A stretch of DNA of 64,000 nucleotides, from NCBI GenBank assembly GCA_910587035.1, contig CAJUMQ010000011.1, positions 14,807 to 78,806 on the forward strand, in the 5' to 3' direction. A program made the translations under genes and the position numbers. This DNA is from an uncultured Desulfovibrio sp. (GTDB taxonomy: Bacteria; Desulfobacterota; Desulfovibrionia; Desulfovibrionales; Desulfovibrionaceae). Shown piece after piece: positions 8,172 to 18,074 of the stretch. Under the pieces are notes generated by a model that saw only the letters and a list, made by a program, of their open reading frames with translations, did not search any database and was not told where the DNA came from. Each line of letters opens with the position of its first letter. Within the stretch, counting starts at the first letter, position 1.

Positions 8172-9518
8172 ATGAACAACAATGATATTTTGACAGGTCG
8201 CATCTGGCCCACCTTTTTGCGCTACAGTCTGCCCTGGACACTCTCCATGCTCACATCAGGCTCTGCTGCCATAATTGATGGCATATTCATTGGGCAGTAT
8301 GCCGGCGCCATCGCTCTGGCATCTGTGAATATTGTCGCGCCAGTATGGGGATTTATGGGTGGCGTGGGCATAATGCTTGCCTCAGGCGGCTCCGCCATTG
8401 CCGGCAACTATATCGGCAAGGGCGACGTGCAAAGCGCCTCCGCCATGCTGATTAAAACACTGCTTGCAATTCTGGGCTGGAGTCTTGCCTTTTTCATTGT
8501 TTTTTTTCTGTTTCAGGAACCTGCGCTTTACTGGATGGGAGGCAGAGGCGAGCTTCTGCCGGACAGCCAGGCCTATTTGCGGATACTTCTTTATTTTTCA
8601 CCCATATTTCCCCTATGCTTCGCGCTCTCCTATTTTGTCAGACTGGATGGCAGGCCTGTGCTGGCCAGCATGGGATTTATCATCTGCGCCGGCGCAAATG
8701 TTGTTCTTGACTGGTTTTTTATCAATTACAAAGGCATGGGAGTTGTGGGCGCAGGCATTGCCACAGGCATAGCCTATTGCGTGCCCTGCGTGATTTATGC
8801 CACGCATTTCGTATCCAGAAAATGTTCGTTCATCCTCCCCAAAAAACTGGGTAAATGGGATGAGGTGCTAAAAGCCGCCTGGAATGGTTCCTCGGAATTT
8901 GTCAATGAAACAAGCGCGGGCATTGTTATACTTCTTTTCAATATCATACTGGTCAGCAGCATGGGCCCCATGGGAGTGGCGGCCTTTACAGTCATTGGCT
9001 ATATCACAATGATGGGCGGACTGCTCTGCTTTGGCATTGCAGACACTCTCACACCATTGATCAGTGTCAATAATGGTGCCAAAAAATTTGCACGCGTCAA
9101 AAAATTTCTGGGTTGCGCCCTGATCATGGTTACTGCGGTGGATCTGCTGCTGTTGCTATACCTTAGCTGCTGGCCGCGGATAATCGTTGATCTGTTTTTG
9201 ATGGATGCCCACCAGGCAACGGAGATTGCGCTTGAATTTATTGCAGCCGCCCGTTGGGAGTTCCTTTTTCTTGGCCTGAATATCGCCTTCACATCCTATT
9301 TTACTGGCAGACTTTGGGCGCCAGCATCCTTTATAACCGCCTTTGGACGGGGCTTGCTTTTTCCCTGCCTCCTTTTGAGCTTGTTGCCCATGTGTTTTGG
9401 GCCAGAAGGTATCTTTTTTGTGCCCGCAATTTCAGAAGCCATGACCTTCGGACTGGCCATTGCAATTTATTGCCACATGCTAAAAAGGAACAGCAAAAAT
9501 TCAGGTCAGACTCTTTAA
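8172..9518 (+). CDS. MATE family multidrug/sodium antiporter
   Basis: A 448-residue, 12-helix inner-membrane exporter of the MATE superfamily, which uses sodium or proton gradients to expel cationic drugs or metabolites. The start MNNNDILTGRIWPTFLRYSL is the classic MATE opening. The first-helix segment SAAIIDGIFIGQYAGAIALA and the internally repeated half beginning near residue 240 (NETSAGIVILLFNIIL) are both visible. There is no strong ribosome-binding site at 8172. It stands alone after the fliQ terminator and is convergent with the RND permease, whose stop is 11 nt away. Substrate cannot be inferred. Confidence 0.9.
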   Translation: MNNNDILTGRIWPTFLRYSLPWTLSMLTSGSAAIIDGIFIGQYAGAIALASVNIVAPVWGFMGGVGIMLASGGSAIAGNYIGKGDVQSASAMLIKTLLAILGWSLAFFIVFFLFQEPALYWMGGRGELLPDSQAYLRILLYFSPIFPLCFALSYFVRLDGRPVLASMGFIICAGANVVLDWFFINYKGMGVVGAGIATGIAYCVPCVIYATHFVSRKCSFILPKKLGKWDEVLKAAWNGSSEFVNETSAGIVILLFNIILVSSMGPMGVAAFTVIGYITMMGGLLCFGIADTLTPLISVNNGAKKFARVKKFLGCALIMVTAVDLLLLLYLSCWPRIIVDLFLMDAHQATEIALEFIAAARWEFLFLGLNIAFTSYFTGRLWAPASFITAFGRGLLFPCLLLSLLPMCFGPEGIFFVPAISEAMTFGLAIAIYCHMLKRNSKNSGQTL

Positions 9519-9529
9519 GAAGAATTGAC

Positions 9530-12500
9530 TTAATTCATGGCGCTGTTCTTCATCTCCCCTGGCGCATCTGCCGCATCAAATCTGCGCCCATATTTTTTGC
9601 CCATCCAGCGGGAAATCTTTTCCATGTAGTAATAATAGACAGGCGTGATGTAGAGTGTGACCAGCTGTGAAAAGCACAACCCCCCAACCACGGCCATGCC
9701 CAGTGGTTTTCTGGCCTCAGCGCCCGCGCCTATGCCTATGGCAATGGGCAAGGCGCCCATAAGCGCCGCCATGGTGGTCATCATGATTGGCCTAAATCTT
9801 ACATGGCAACCTCTGGTTATGGCCGCTAGCGGAGATATGGATGGATCATGTTTCTGGGCATCCAGGGCAAAATCGAGCATCATGATGGCATTTTTCTTGA
9901 CTATGCCCAAAAGCATGATGATGCCCACAAAACCATAGAGATTCAGCTCCATGCCTGCCAGCCACAGGGTAAACAGGGCGCCAAAACCCGCTGCCGGCAG
10001 ACCGGACAGGATGGTAAGCGGGTGAATGAAACTTTCATAAAGAATGCCCAGCACAAGATATATTACAACAATGGCAAGAAACAGCAGCCAGCCCATGCCC
10101 TGCAGTGATTTCTGAAATGCCTGCGCAGTGCCCTGAAACTCGGCGCTGACAGTGTCCGGAAGCAGGGGGGAGGCTACACGCGCGACTTCCGCCACGCCTT
10201 CGCTCAGGGATATTCCTGGCCTGAGGTTGAACGAGATGGTGACAGCAGGAAACTGGCCATTGTGGTTTACGGTAATTGGTCCAACAGAGGGAGTCATTTC
10301 CACAAGTGTTGCAAGTGGCACAAGATCGCCATTTTTGGCGCGCACATATAGCCTGTCCAGGGCTCCCTGTTCCTGCTGGAAGCGTTTCTGCAGTTCTATG
10401 AAAACCTTATAGTCATTATTGGGAGCATAGATTGTGGAAATCTCCCGGGAACCAAAGGCGGATTGCAGGGCCAGCTCAATCTGCTGGGGGCTAACCCCCA
10501 GGGCGGCTGCCCTGTTGCGGTCAATGTTGAGACGCAATTCAGGATTTTTCAGCTGCAAATCGCTGTTGACATCCTGAATGACAGCAACATGCCTGAGAGC
10601 CTCCTCTATTTTCTGGGCACTGTCAAACAGCGCCTCCATATCTGGCCCGAACATGGTATATTGATAGAGCGCCTTGGAAGAACGGCCACCAATGTTTATG
10701 GCTGGTGGAATGCGCACAAAAACCCTTAGCGCAGGGGATGTGTTCAATTCACGCCGGAGCTTCTGGGCAACCGTTTCGATGGCCGGCCTTTCCCCATGCG
10801 GTTTTAACTGAATGAGCAGGGTGCCATTGTTCACACCCTGATTGGGTCCCACTATACCCACAACTGAATTGAATTTTTCCACCCATGGCTCTTTTTCAAG
10901 CATGGGATCAAGCTCATGCTGGGCCTTTTCCATACCCTGGAAGGAAACGCTCTGCCAGCCTTCCGTGCTTGCCACCAGAAAGCCCTCATCCTCCGCTGGC
11001 AGAAAACCCTTGGGAATGATGATGCCAAACCATGCGGTGAGGCCAATTAGAGCAAAGGATGCCCAGAGAGTGAGCAGCCTGTGCCGCAGCACAATATTTA
11101 GCGAATGCCCATAGCCTCTGGCCAGGGCATCAAAGAAGCGCTCAAAAATGCCATACAAACCTTCGGAATTATGCCTTGTGCCCCTGGCTTTCAAAAAGTA
11201 GGCGCACAGCATTGGCGTCAATGTGAGGGAGACAATGCCAGAGCAGAGTATGGCTGTAATGATGACTACAGCAAACTCGCGGAACAGCCTGCCGACAATC
11301 CCCCCCATAAACAGCACCGGGATAAACACTGCCGCCAGGGATATGGTCATGGAGACGATGGTAAAGCCAATTTCCGCCGAACCATCATAGGCCGCTGTCA
11401 GTGGATCCTTGCCCATTTCCTGATGGCGCACAATATTCTCGAGCATGACTATGGCATCATCCACCACAAATCCAACAGCCAGGGTCAATGCCATCAGGGA
11501 GAGATTATCAAGGCTGTAGCCCATTATCGCCATGACTGCAAAAGTGGAAATAATGGACATTGGCAGGGCGAGAGAAGGGATGATGGTGGCCGGCAGGTTG
11601 CGCAAAAAAATGAATATGACAAGAATGACCAGAAAAACCGTAAGAATCAGGGTAAATTTGACGTCTGCCACGGATTCCCGGATGGATTCCGAGCGGTCAT
11701 AAAAAATATCAACATGCACGGAAGGCGGCAGCTGTTTTTCCAGCATTGGCAGCAGCTGGCGTATGGAATCGACTACATGCACGGTGTTGGCGCCTGGCTG
11801 TCTGTCTATGGCCAGGGTGAGGGATGGATTGCCCCCGACGCTCCAGGCGAGCTGTTTGTCCTGCTGTACGCTGTCAATGGCCTCGCCAATCTCGCGCAGG
11901 CGCACGGGAGCGCCATTTTTGTAGGCGATAACCGTGTCCTCAAAAGCGCGTGCATTATACATCTGGCCACTTGACTTGATGGCCCTGGCTACAGTCTCTC
12001 CTTCCAGGGAGCCTGTGGGCAGCATGGAATTGGATGCCATTATGGCATCAGCCACCTCATCTATGCCAAGCCCCCGGGTAGCCATGGCGTCCGGATCCAG
12101 CTGCACACGCACTGCATATTTTTTCTGCCCATAAATTATCACCTGGGCCACACCCTCCACCATGGACAGACGCTGGCCAATGAGTGTGTCCGCGTATTCA
12201 TTCAGTTGCCAAAGGGGCAGGGTGGGGGAGGATACCTGCAGATACATTATGGGCAGATCCGCCGGATTCACCTTGCGGAAGCTTGGCGGCGTGGTCATGC
12301 TCGTTGGCAGTCTGCGCTGGGCAAGACCAATGGCCGACTGCACATCCAGAGCAGCCGCGTCTATATCCCTATCCAGGGCAAACTGTATATTGATTCTGGT
12401 TCTGCCAGTTGAATTAACTGAAGATATGGAATCTATGCCGGCTATGGTAAAGAATTCCTTTTCCAGAGGCGTTGCCACAGAAGCCGCCATCGTTTCGGGA

Positions 12501-12685
12501 TCCGCTCCAGGCAGGTCCGCAAGAACGGATATGGTCGGGAAATCGACATTTGGCAGCTGATTGACAGGCAAATCGAGATAGCCGGTGATACCGAAAAACA
12601 GCATCCCAAGCATTAAAAGAACAGTTGCAACAGGGCGGCGAATAAAAATCGCGGCAATATTGGCGGTATTCGCGCTGGCGCTCAT
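9530..12685 (-). CDS. RND multidrug efflux permease (AcrB/MdtB-MdtC type, HAE1 family)
   Basis: Inner-membrane proton-driven exporter that normally works in a tripartite complex with a periplasmic adaptor and a TolC-type channel. The product is 1051 residues with twelve helices and two large periplasmic loops. The proton-relay motif GFVVDDAIVMLENIVRH (the DD pair) and the partner lysine in GIVKKNAIMMLDFA are intact. The frame extends to 12745, but the ATG at 12685 (MSASANTANIAAIFIRRP) has GGAG 11 nt upstream and gives the standard N-terminus. No adaptor or outer-membrane channel gene is nearby on either side, which is unusual. cbiB starts 96 nt upstream on the same strand. Confidence 0.93.
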   Translation of the reverse strand: MSASANTANIAAIFIRRPVATVLLMLGMLFFGITGYLDLPVNQLPNVDFPTISVLADLPGADPETMAASVATPLEKEFFTIAGIDSISSVNSTGRTRINIQFALDRDIDAAALDVQSAIGLAQRRLPTSMTTPPSFRKVNPADLPIMYLQVSSPTLPLWQLNEYADTLIGQRLSMVEGVAQVIIYGQKKYAVRVQLDPDAMATRGLGIDEVADAIMASNSMLPTGSLEGETVARAIKSSGQMYNARAFEDTVIAYKNGAPVRLREIGEAIDSVQQDKQLAWSVGGNPSLTLAIDRQPGANTVHVVDSIRQLLPMLEKQLPPSVHVDIFYDRSESIRESVADVKFTLILTVFLVILVIFIFLRNLPATIIPSLALPMSIISTFAVMAIMGYSLDNLSLMALTLAVGFVVDDAIVMLENIVRHQEMGKDPLTAAYDGSAEIGFTIVSMTISLAAVFIPVLFMGGIVGRLFREFAVVIITAILCSGIVSLTLTPMLCAYFLKARGTRHNSEGLYGIFERFFDALARGYGHSLNIVLRHRLLTLWASFALIGLTAWFGIIIPKGFLPAEDEGFLVASTEGWQSVSFQGMEKAQHELDPMLEKEPWVEKFNSVVGIVGPNQGVNNGTLLIQLKPHGERPAIETVAQKLRRELNTSPALRVFVRIPPAINIGGRSSKALYQYTMFGPDMEALFDSAQKIEEALRHVAVIQDVNSDLQLKNPELRLNIDRNRAAALGVSPQQIELALQSAFGSREISTIYAPNNDYKVFIELQKRFQQEQGALDRLYVRAKNGDLVPLATLVEMTPSVGPITVNHNGQFPAVTISFNLRPGISLSEGVAEVARVASPLLPDTVSAEFQGTAQAFQKSLQGMGWLLFLAIVVIYLVLGILYESFIHPLTILSGLPAAGFGALFTLWLAGMELNLYGFVGIIMLLGIVKKNAIMMLDFALDAQKHDPSISPLAAITRGCHVRFRPIMMTTMAALMGALPIAIGIGAGAEARKPLGMAVVGGLCFSQLVTLYITPVYYYYMEKISRWMGKKYGRRFDAADAPGEMKNSAMN

Positions 12686-12781
12686 TGGGACAAAACTCCG
12701 GGGAAAATAGGGATATTCTTCCATATTATCCCTTTTGCAGCCCATTAGGCAAGCATGTAACTGCCAGTATGTTCCATAGGC

Positions 12782-13831
12782 CTATGTCCAGAAAAGTATT
12801 GCTCTGATAGCCAAAGCAGTCAGCCAGCAGAGTATGCCTCCGCTGAGTGTGGCCCAGACAAGAAGGATGCCAAGGGTTTGCAAATCACTGGCAGTCCACA
12901 TGCGGCCGATGGAGGAGGGAGGGCCAAGCCAGGGTTTGGGCACAGTCTGGCCAAAATATACAGATGGGCCCGCCATGCGGCAGCCGCATAACCAGGAACA
13001 TGCTGCCATGGGCCAGCCGGAGTTTGGGCTTGGCATGAGGGTGGCCTGGGAGGCAATTTTTCGCCAGCCAGGCCAATTGCCAGTCCAGGGAAATCTGGCC
13101 GGAGCCAGTTTTTTTAACCGGAATGCAAGATAAAAGGCTGCAACCGAAATTCTGGCAGGAATGAAGGCAAGAAAGTCATCCCCCCTTGCGCCAGCAAAGC
13201 CGAGATGCAGCCATTTGGGAGTCCTGTACCCCCATTGCGAATCCATGGTGCTTACTGTCTTGTATATCCACAAACCGCATGGACCGGTCAATAGCAGCCA
13301 AAAGTAGGGAGCAAGAAAGGCATCGGTGTAATTTTCCGCCATGGTATCCGCCAATGTCTTGCGCAGCATGACGCGATCCAGGTCTGATGTGTTGCGGCTC
13401 ACGAGCCAGGAAGTGGCCGAACGCGCGGCTGATATATCACAATTTTCGATGCGCCACAGCACTTCCCGGCCTGTGCGCAAAAGACAGCCCATGGCCAGGC
13501 CGGACCACGCAAAATACAGGGCAAAAACAGGGGCTACAAAGGGCAGATGCAGGCATGACCCCACAAACAGCCAGACACAGATGGCAACAAGCACAAGAGC
13601 GAGCAAGCCAGCCACGCGTCCGCGCAGTCTTCTCCTGTCTTCGGTTTCACCATTTTGCATGAACATCCGGCAAAATGGCTCAAGCCAATCCAGGGCCCGT
13701 CCAATGGCGCAAACTGGATGAGGCCACGGCAGCCTTGGATCACCCAGGAGAAGATCCAGAACAAGAGCCATCGGGGCCAGCCAGTAGCAATCCCAGACCG
13801 ACCATGGCATCAGGTTGGCAAATGTCACCAT
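12782..13831 (-). CDS. cbiB: Adenosylcobinamide-phosphate synthase CbiB/CobD
   Basis: CbiB attaches the aminopropanol(-phosphate) arm to adenosylcobyric acid in cobalamin synthesis and is an inner-membrane protein. The 349-residue length is right for the family. The N-terminal signature LVLDLLLGDPRLPWPHPVCAIGR is followed by the characteristic RNTSDLDRVMLRKTLADTMAENYTDA region and several hydrophobic helices. The ATG at 13831 overlaps the trmL stop by 7 nt (ATGGTGA), so translation is probably coupled. No other cobalamin gene lies near it, so it is an isolated pathway member in a mixed operon. Confidence 0.92.
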   Translation of the reverse strand: MVTFANLMPWSVWDCYWLAPMALVLDLLLGDPRLPWPHPVCAIGRALDWLEPFCRMFMQNGETEDRRRLRGRVAGLLALVLVAICVWLFVGSCLHLPFVAPVFALYFAWSGLAMGCLLRTGREVLWRIENCDISAARSATSWLVSRNTSDLDRVMLRKTLADTMAENYTDAFLAPYFWLLLTGPCGLWIYKTVSTMDSQWGYRTPKWLHLGFAGARGDDFLAFIPARISVAAFYLAFRLKKLAPARFPWTGNWPGWRKIASQATLMPSPNSGWPMAACSWLCGCRMAGPSVYFGQTVPKPWLGPPSSIGRMWTASDLQTLGILLVWATLSGGILCWLTALAIRAILFWT

Positions 13832-14325
13832 TTCTCAAGCATGGAGCAGGAGGCCAGGGCGGCATATGCCATAATGCCAGCCGCTGTGGACAGATTCAGG
13901 CTGCGAACGCCGCCATTTTGCATGGATGCGATGGGGATACGGACCTTATATGGCGATTGCGCGAGAATATCCATTGGCAAACCTCTGGTTTCCGGGCCGA
14001 AAATCAGGGCATCCCCGCATTCAAAGTGGAATTTGGGCAGGGATATATGGCCTTTGGTTGTGGCCATAATCAGTCTTGCGCCCAGGGGCAAGGCAGCCAG
14101 AAATGCCTGCCAGCAGGACCAGATGGAGAGTTTCACATGGGGCCAGTAATCCAGGCCGGCTCTTTTAAGATGGCGGTCATCGATTTTGAAGCCAAGAGGC
14201 TCAATCAGATGCAACTCCAGATCAAAGGCCGCGCACATGCGCGCTATGTTTCCGGTATTTGGCGGGATTTCCGGTTCAAAAAGAGCTACTAGCACAATAT
14301 TGGCATGGCTTAAGTCATTGATCAA
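13825..14325 (-). CDS. trmL: tRNA (cytidine/uridine-34-2'-O)-methyltransferase TrmL
   Basis: TrmL is a SPOUT-superfamily enzyme that 2'-O-methylates the wobble base of leucine tRNAs using S-adenosylmethionine. The 166-residue product shows the N-terminal family signature FEPEIPPNTGNIARMCAAF and the trefoil-knot motif LIFGPETRGLP, with the closing IPIASMQNGGVRSLNLS segment. No ATG is available at the 5' end. The frame opens with TTG at 14325 inside the end of the preceding gene (11-nt overlap), and a GTG at 14295 would also fit, so the exact start is uncertain. It is embedded between a hydantoinase-like gene and cbiB. Confidence 0.9.
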   Translation of the reverse strand: MINDLSHANIVLVALFEPEIPPNTGNIARMCAAFDLELHLIEPLGFKIDDRHLKRAGLDYWPHVKLSIWSCWQAFLAALPLGARLIMATTKGHISLPKFHFECGDALIFGPETRGLPMDILAQSPYKVRIPIASMQNGGVRSLNLSTAAGIMAYAALASCSMLEKW

Positions 14326-16036
14326 GCATGGCTATGATGCCAGGTCTTGCCTGGCATGCCACGCGCATGTCCTTTGCGCCCCGGCCATGATCGTCAAGGG
14401 TTGCAAACAGGTCAGACTCCACAATCTGCACATTGGCATCCTTGCCGCCATCATCTTCCAGCTTGCGTGTCAAAAGATCCATCGCCTTTTGCTCGGCATC
14501 CTTGAGGGTGAAGCCAGGGTCAATGCGTTCCCTGTAATTAAGGGCCGGAGCCGAAAGCTCCCTTTTGCCGGTGTCGGCATAAACTTCCAGCCATGCTGTC
14601 GGAATGGTCAGGGCTGCGCCAATGGCATTGGCAACATCAAAATGGGACGCTATTTCCACCGGCATCCCAAAAGAAGCCTCCATACGCTGCCGAAGGCAGT
14701 GCGCCGGGCCTCCCACAAGATATATTTTTTGTGGCCGCGCCTCTCGCGCAGCCTTGAGGGCGGCTATGGTATAGATGGGGCCGGAATTTATATTTTCGAC
14801 AAGCTCTGTGGCGGCGCGAACAATTTTGTCCATGGCATTGGCCACAGCATTTTGGGCAATGTCTGCGGCCATGCTTTTATCACCTCCAAGACTGGCGGCC
14901 ATATTTTCCAGACCTGAGCGGCTGGCGTCTACATCCCCGCGATCCCTGGTGTCAGGCGCCGCATCGAGATAGTTCAGGGCGTCCAGAAATGTCGGTTTTG
15001 TGCCGCCAAAGGCCATGGCTGGTCCTGTCCTTAGGGGCAGAATCCTGGCATTTTTGCCATCAGCGCCTGGATCTATCAGGGAGTCTCCGCCAACGGCAAT
15101 GGATATGGAGGCCATGGATTTCACCAGGGTACGCCGGTTTTCCAGAATCATGCCCTGTCTGTCAACAACAGGAGAGCCTTCATAAAAAAGAGCTATATCT
15201 GTAGTTGTACCACCGGTATCAAGCAGTAGGGCGCAATCCTTTGCCGCATCCGGCCACATGGCCAGCACACCCATGACACTGGCTGCTGGACCGGAAAGTA
15301 TGGACTGCACGGGCTCCTGCCTGGAGGCGGCAAAGGGCATGGCGCCTCCATCAGCTTTCAGCAGCCGGCACTGGGCGCTGATGCCGAAGGTGGCAAGGGC
15401 TTTTTCCATGGAATTTAAAAAATTTTCATGCAGCCTGCCCACTGCTGCATTATAATATGCCGTGGCAATGCGCCGGGGAAAATTCAATCTGCCGGAAAGT
15501 GTATGCCCAAGGGTCACAGGCAGGGATGAGGCTTTGGCGGCCACCGCGCCCATTTCATTCTCATGGGCAGGATTGCGTGGTGAAAATTTGCCTACGCAGG
15601 CAATGGCGTCTACTCCATCCCTGGCCCATTGTCCGGCTGTAATGGCAAGCTCCCTGGTAAACAGCTTTTCAATTTCAACTCCGCGATGATCCAGGCCGCC
15701 GGGAACAACGCAAACATTATTGCCAATGGCAAAATGAAGAGGGTCAAGGCCAGGACCGGCCGAAAGGGCAAGACCCACTGTATCGGCCCGATTCTGGACC
15801 AGGGCGTTAATTTCCAAGGTGGTGCCCAGTGTCACGCGGCGCACATTTTTTAATTGCTCCGCGCTGGACACCGCCAGGATCTCCAGAACAGTGCGCACAG
15901 ACTTTGGCAGATCATCGTGCAGGGTTGAGGTTTTGGCGCTGGCAAGCAAACGGGCCCTCTGGCCCTGTATGGCAAGGATTGCCGCATCTGTGTGCGTGCC
16001 GCCACAGTCAATCCCCAAAACGGTATATTCACCCAT
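14315..16036 (-). CDS. Hydantoinase/oxoprolinase A-like (ASKHA-fold) protein
   Basis: A 573-residue protein of the hydantoinase A / oxoprolinase N-terminal family, ATP-dependent enzymes that open five-membered cyclic amides such as hydantoins or 5-oxoproline. The two ASKHA phosphate loops are visible, VLGIDCGGTHTDAAIL at the N-terminus and LLLDTGGTTTDIALF near residue 265. It lacks the long C-terminal half of full oxoprolinases, and no hydantoinase B gene is adjacent, so it belongs to the short form whose substrate is unknown. ATG 16036 has an AGGTGA ribosome-binding site. It lies 22 nt after the Hsp70-like gene; both are actin-fold ATPases. Confidence 0.85.
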   Translation of the reverse strand: MGEYTVLGIDCGGTHTDAAILAIQGQRARLLASAKTSTLHDDLPKSVRTVLEILAVSSAEQLKNVRRVTLGTTLEINALVQNRADTVGLALSAGPGLDPLHFAIGNNVCVVPGGLDHRGVEIEKLFTRELAITAGQWARDGVDAIACVGKFSPRNPAHENEMGAVAAKASSLPVTLGHTLSGRLNFPRRIATAYYNAAVGRLHENFLNSMEKALATFGISAQCRLLKADGGAMPFAASRQEPVQSILSGPAASVMGVLAMWPDAAKDCALLLDTGGTTTDIALFYEGSPVVDRQGMILENRRTLVKSMASISIAVGGDSLIDPGADGKNARILPLRTGPAMAFGGTKPTFLDALNYLDAAPDTRDRGDVDASRSGLENMAASLGGDKSMAADIAQNAVANAMDKIVRAATELVENINSGPIYTIAALKAAREARPQKIYLVGGPAHCLRQRMEASFGMPVEIASHFDVANAIGAALTIPTAWLEVYADTGKRELSAPALNYRERIDPGFTLKDAEQKAMDLLTRKLEDDGGKDANVQIVESDLFATLDDHGRGAKDMRVACQARPGIIAMLDQ

Positions 16037-16058
16037 TATATCTCACCTGGAAAATGGC

Positions 16059-18074
16059 TTAATGTGTTTTGACCTGATTCAGCACAGTCAGGCGTCCCAG
16101 CATGGAACTTAGCGCATTTCTCAATCTGCGCTCGATCTCAATCTCCATGCGTTCCTGGGCATCCGCCATGGCCGCATTGAGAGATTTTTCTATATAGGCC
16201 CTGTTTTTATCAACAATTTTTTTGCGGTTTGATTCGTTTAGCAAAAAAGCTGGCAACTTACGTTTTTCAAGCAGTTTGGGCGCGGTTTTAGCCAGCAGCC
16301 AGGTTGCGCCAAAAGCCATGCTGCCACCCACTATGCTTGAAACCGGCTCCCCGGTATGGGCAATGGTTGTAGCCGTGGTGGTGGCTGCCACAAGGGGTAG
16401 AATGGTGGTGAGGGTAAACTTCATTAATTGCAGGGAATCAAGCCGTGAAATTTTGATGCTCACATTGTCAAAGAACTCCTGGCCAATGGCCTGGGCGGGA
16501 AAGGTGAAATTTGGGGCCAGGAGCACTCCATTTTGCCTGAGCCATGCCCTGAAGGCAAAATTCAACTCCTGCTGGATATCCTGCTGCAATGCCCGGCTCT
16601 TATCCTCCGCGATTTTCACAAGCTCCTGATCCTGGCTGATATTTTTGGAGAAGGTCTGCTCAAGCTGCTCAACAGTCATTCCCTGCGTCTGCGCAGCTTC
16701 AAGAGCAGGCATTATATCTCTTGTGGCAATGCGCTGGCTGCAAAGCGAGACAATTTCGCCGGCCTGTTTTTGCATCAGCTTCTTGGCAGTATTAACCGCT
16801 TTTTGCGCAAAGGCCGCTATCTTGTCATTGAGAAGTGCATTGACCCTCTCGCGCGAGCTGGCAAGCACCGGAAAAAGGGCCAGCCCATACGCTATGTCTT
16901 CGTAACTGCGCCTGCTGTGGGCTATGCTGGCCTGAGGAAAAAGGCGTCGCACAATTTCGCTTGCAAAAGGCCAGCGCGAGCTGCCCCCGGTGAGCACAAC
17001 CCTTGCGACATCGCGCCTGTTGCCAATATTGTCGAGCACGGCGCCAAGCCATGAGATAAGGCCCACCTGCCTGCCTTCCAGAAGATCTTCGGCATGGCGG
17101 CTCAAGCCTCCCTTGTGAACATAATCTTTTAGAATGCGCAGCATTTGCGTGGAAGCGGCATAATTCTCGGCATCGCGCACGAAGTCATCCCTGGTATATG
17201 CTTCCACAAAGGAATCATGTCTTTGACCGCTGTCCGCATACCATACAGCATGCAGCGACATGCCTTTTTCATCCGGCGCCTCATCCGGGGCCAGCGAGCC
17301 AAGATGGTTGGAAAACTGCTCCTTCTGCGTCTTGCATTCAATCCAGTGGACATACCATTCATATGGCGATGTTGGCACCAGCGCGGCAAAGTCTTTATCA
17401 TGCCTCATGAAGACCTGAAAAAAAAGGTCATCAAACAGTCGGCCGCCATAGAGCATGTCGCCCCCATTTTGGAGAACATACATGCTTTCCACCGTTGTAT
17501 AATCGCAGGTGCCACCACCAAAATCCACTATGACGCATTTTCTTTCAACATCATCAATATCAAGTGTGCCGCTCTGAAGGCAGGATATAAGCGCAGCGTC
17601 CGATTCCCTCACAAATTTGGGACGCGGCCAACCCGATGAAATGAAGCATTGGGCCATGTTTATGCTGAAATCCTCCCTGGCCAGGGAGGGTATGCCAACA
17701 TAAATGCCACTGTCACTCTCTAGAAAACCCTCTGGCAAGGCAGCGCGCAAAAGTGCCAGAAAATCTGTCATTGCCCGCATGGAGTCAGGAGATCCCTGGG
17801 AGATTTCCGGCTTGAACTGGCTTGCGAGACGCCTCAGGTGCTGCGCCTGGATGTTTGCATAAAATTCGTTTTCCGCAATATTGCCGGCAAGCATTGGCCT
17901 GTCATTTTCATAGAGCACAACTGTGGCGATACTGCCGCTGTCATCACTCATGCCCTGAATGACAATCGGCCCTGGCTGTTCCATTGCAAGCATGCCCCTT
18001 TCTGATTTGCCGGGATATGAGGCGGCATACAGATAGGTGTTGGATGTGCCAAGATCTATGCCAATAATTTTCAT
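16059..18074 (-). CDS. Hsp70-like actin-fold ATPase with hydrophobic C-terminal segment
   Basis: A 671-residue Hsp70/DnaK-related protein of unknown role. The nucleotide-binding half is recognisable: phosphate-1 loop IGIDLGTSNTYLY (residues 4-16), phosphate-2 VIVDFGGGTCDYT (181-193) and adenosine motif VVLTGGSSRWPF (359-370). The canonical DnaK substrate-binding beta domain is not recognisable. After about residue 405 it is a largely helical region (405-510) followed by a hydrophobic stretch at roughly 551-597 (Ala/Thr-rich, possibly two membrane passes) and a charged helical tail. Its start overlaps the stop of the upstream membrane-protein gene by 4 nt (ATGA), which suggests a fixed functional pair. 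No J-domain or GrpE gene is adjacent. Confidence 0.82.
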   Translation of the reverse strand: MKIIGIDLGTSNTYLYAASYPGKSERGMLAMEQPGPIVIQGMSDDSGSIATVVLYENDRPMLAGNIAENEFYANIQAQHLRRLASQFKPEISQGSPDSMRAMTDFLALLRAALPEGFLESDSGIYVGIPSLAREDFSINMAQCFISSGWPRPKFVRESDAALISCLQSGTLDIDDVERKCVIVDFGGGTCDYTTVESMYVLQNGGDMLYGGRLFDDLFFQVFMRHDKDFAALVPTSPYEWYVHWIECKTQKEQFSNHLGSLAPDEAPDEKGMSLHAVWYADSGQRHDSFVEAYTRDDFVRDAENYAASTQMLRILKDYVHKGGLSRHAEDLLEGRQVGLISWLGAVLDNIGNRRDVARVVLTGGSSRWPFASEIVRRLFPQASIAHSRRSYEDIAYGLALFPVLASSRERVNALLNDKIAAFAQKAVNTAKKLMQKQAGEIVSLCSQRIATRDIMPALEAAQTQGMTVEQLEQTFSKNISQDQELVKIAEDKSRALQQDIQQELNFAFRAWLRQNGVLLAPNFTFPAQAIGQEFFDNVSIKISRLDSLQLMKFTLTTILPLVAATTTATTIAHTGEPVSSIVGGSMAFGATWLLAKTAPKLLEKRKLPAFLLNESNRKKIVDKNRAYIEKSLNAAMADAQERMEIEIERRLRNALSSMLGRLTVLNQVKTH

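Noticed and set aside
11105..11974. 289-codon plus-strand frame opposite the RND permease
   Set aside because: Shadow of the transmembrane and periplasmic coding of the pump; no start signal or domain.
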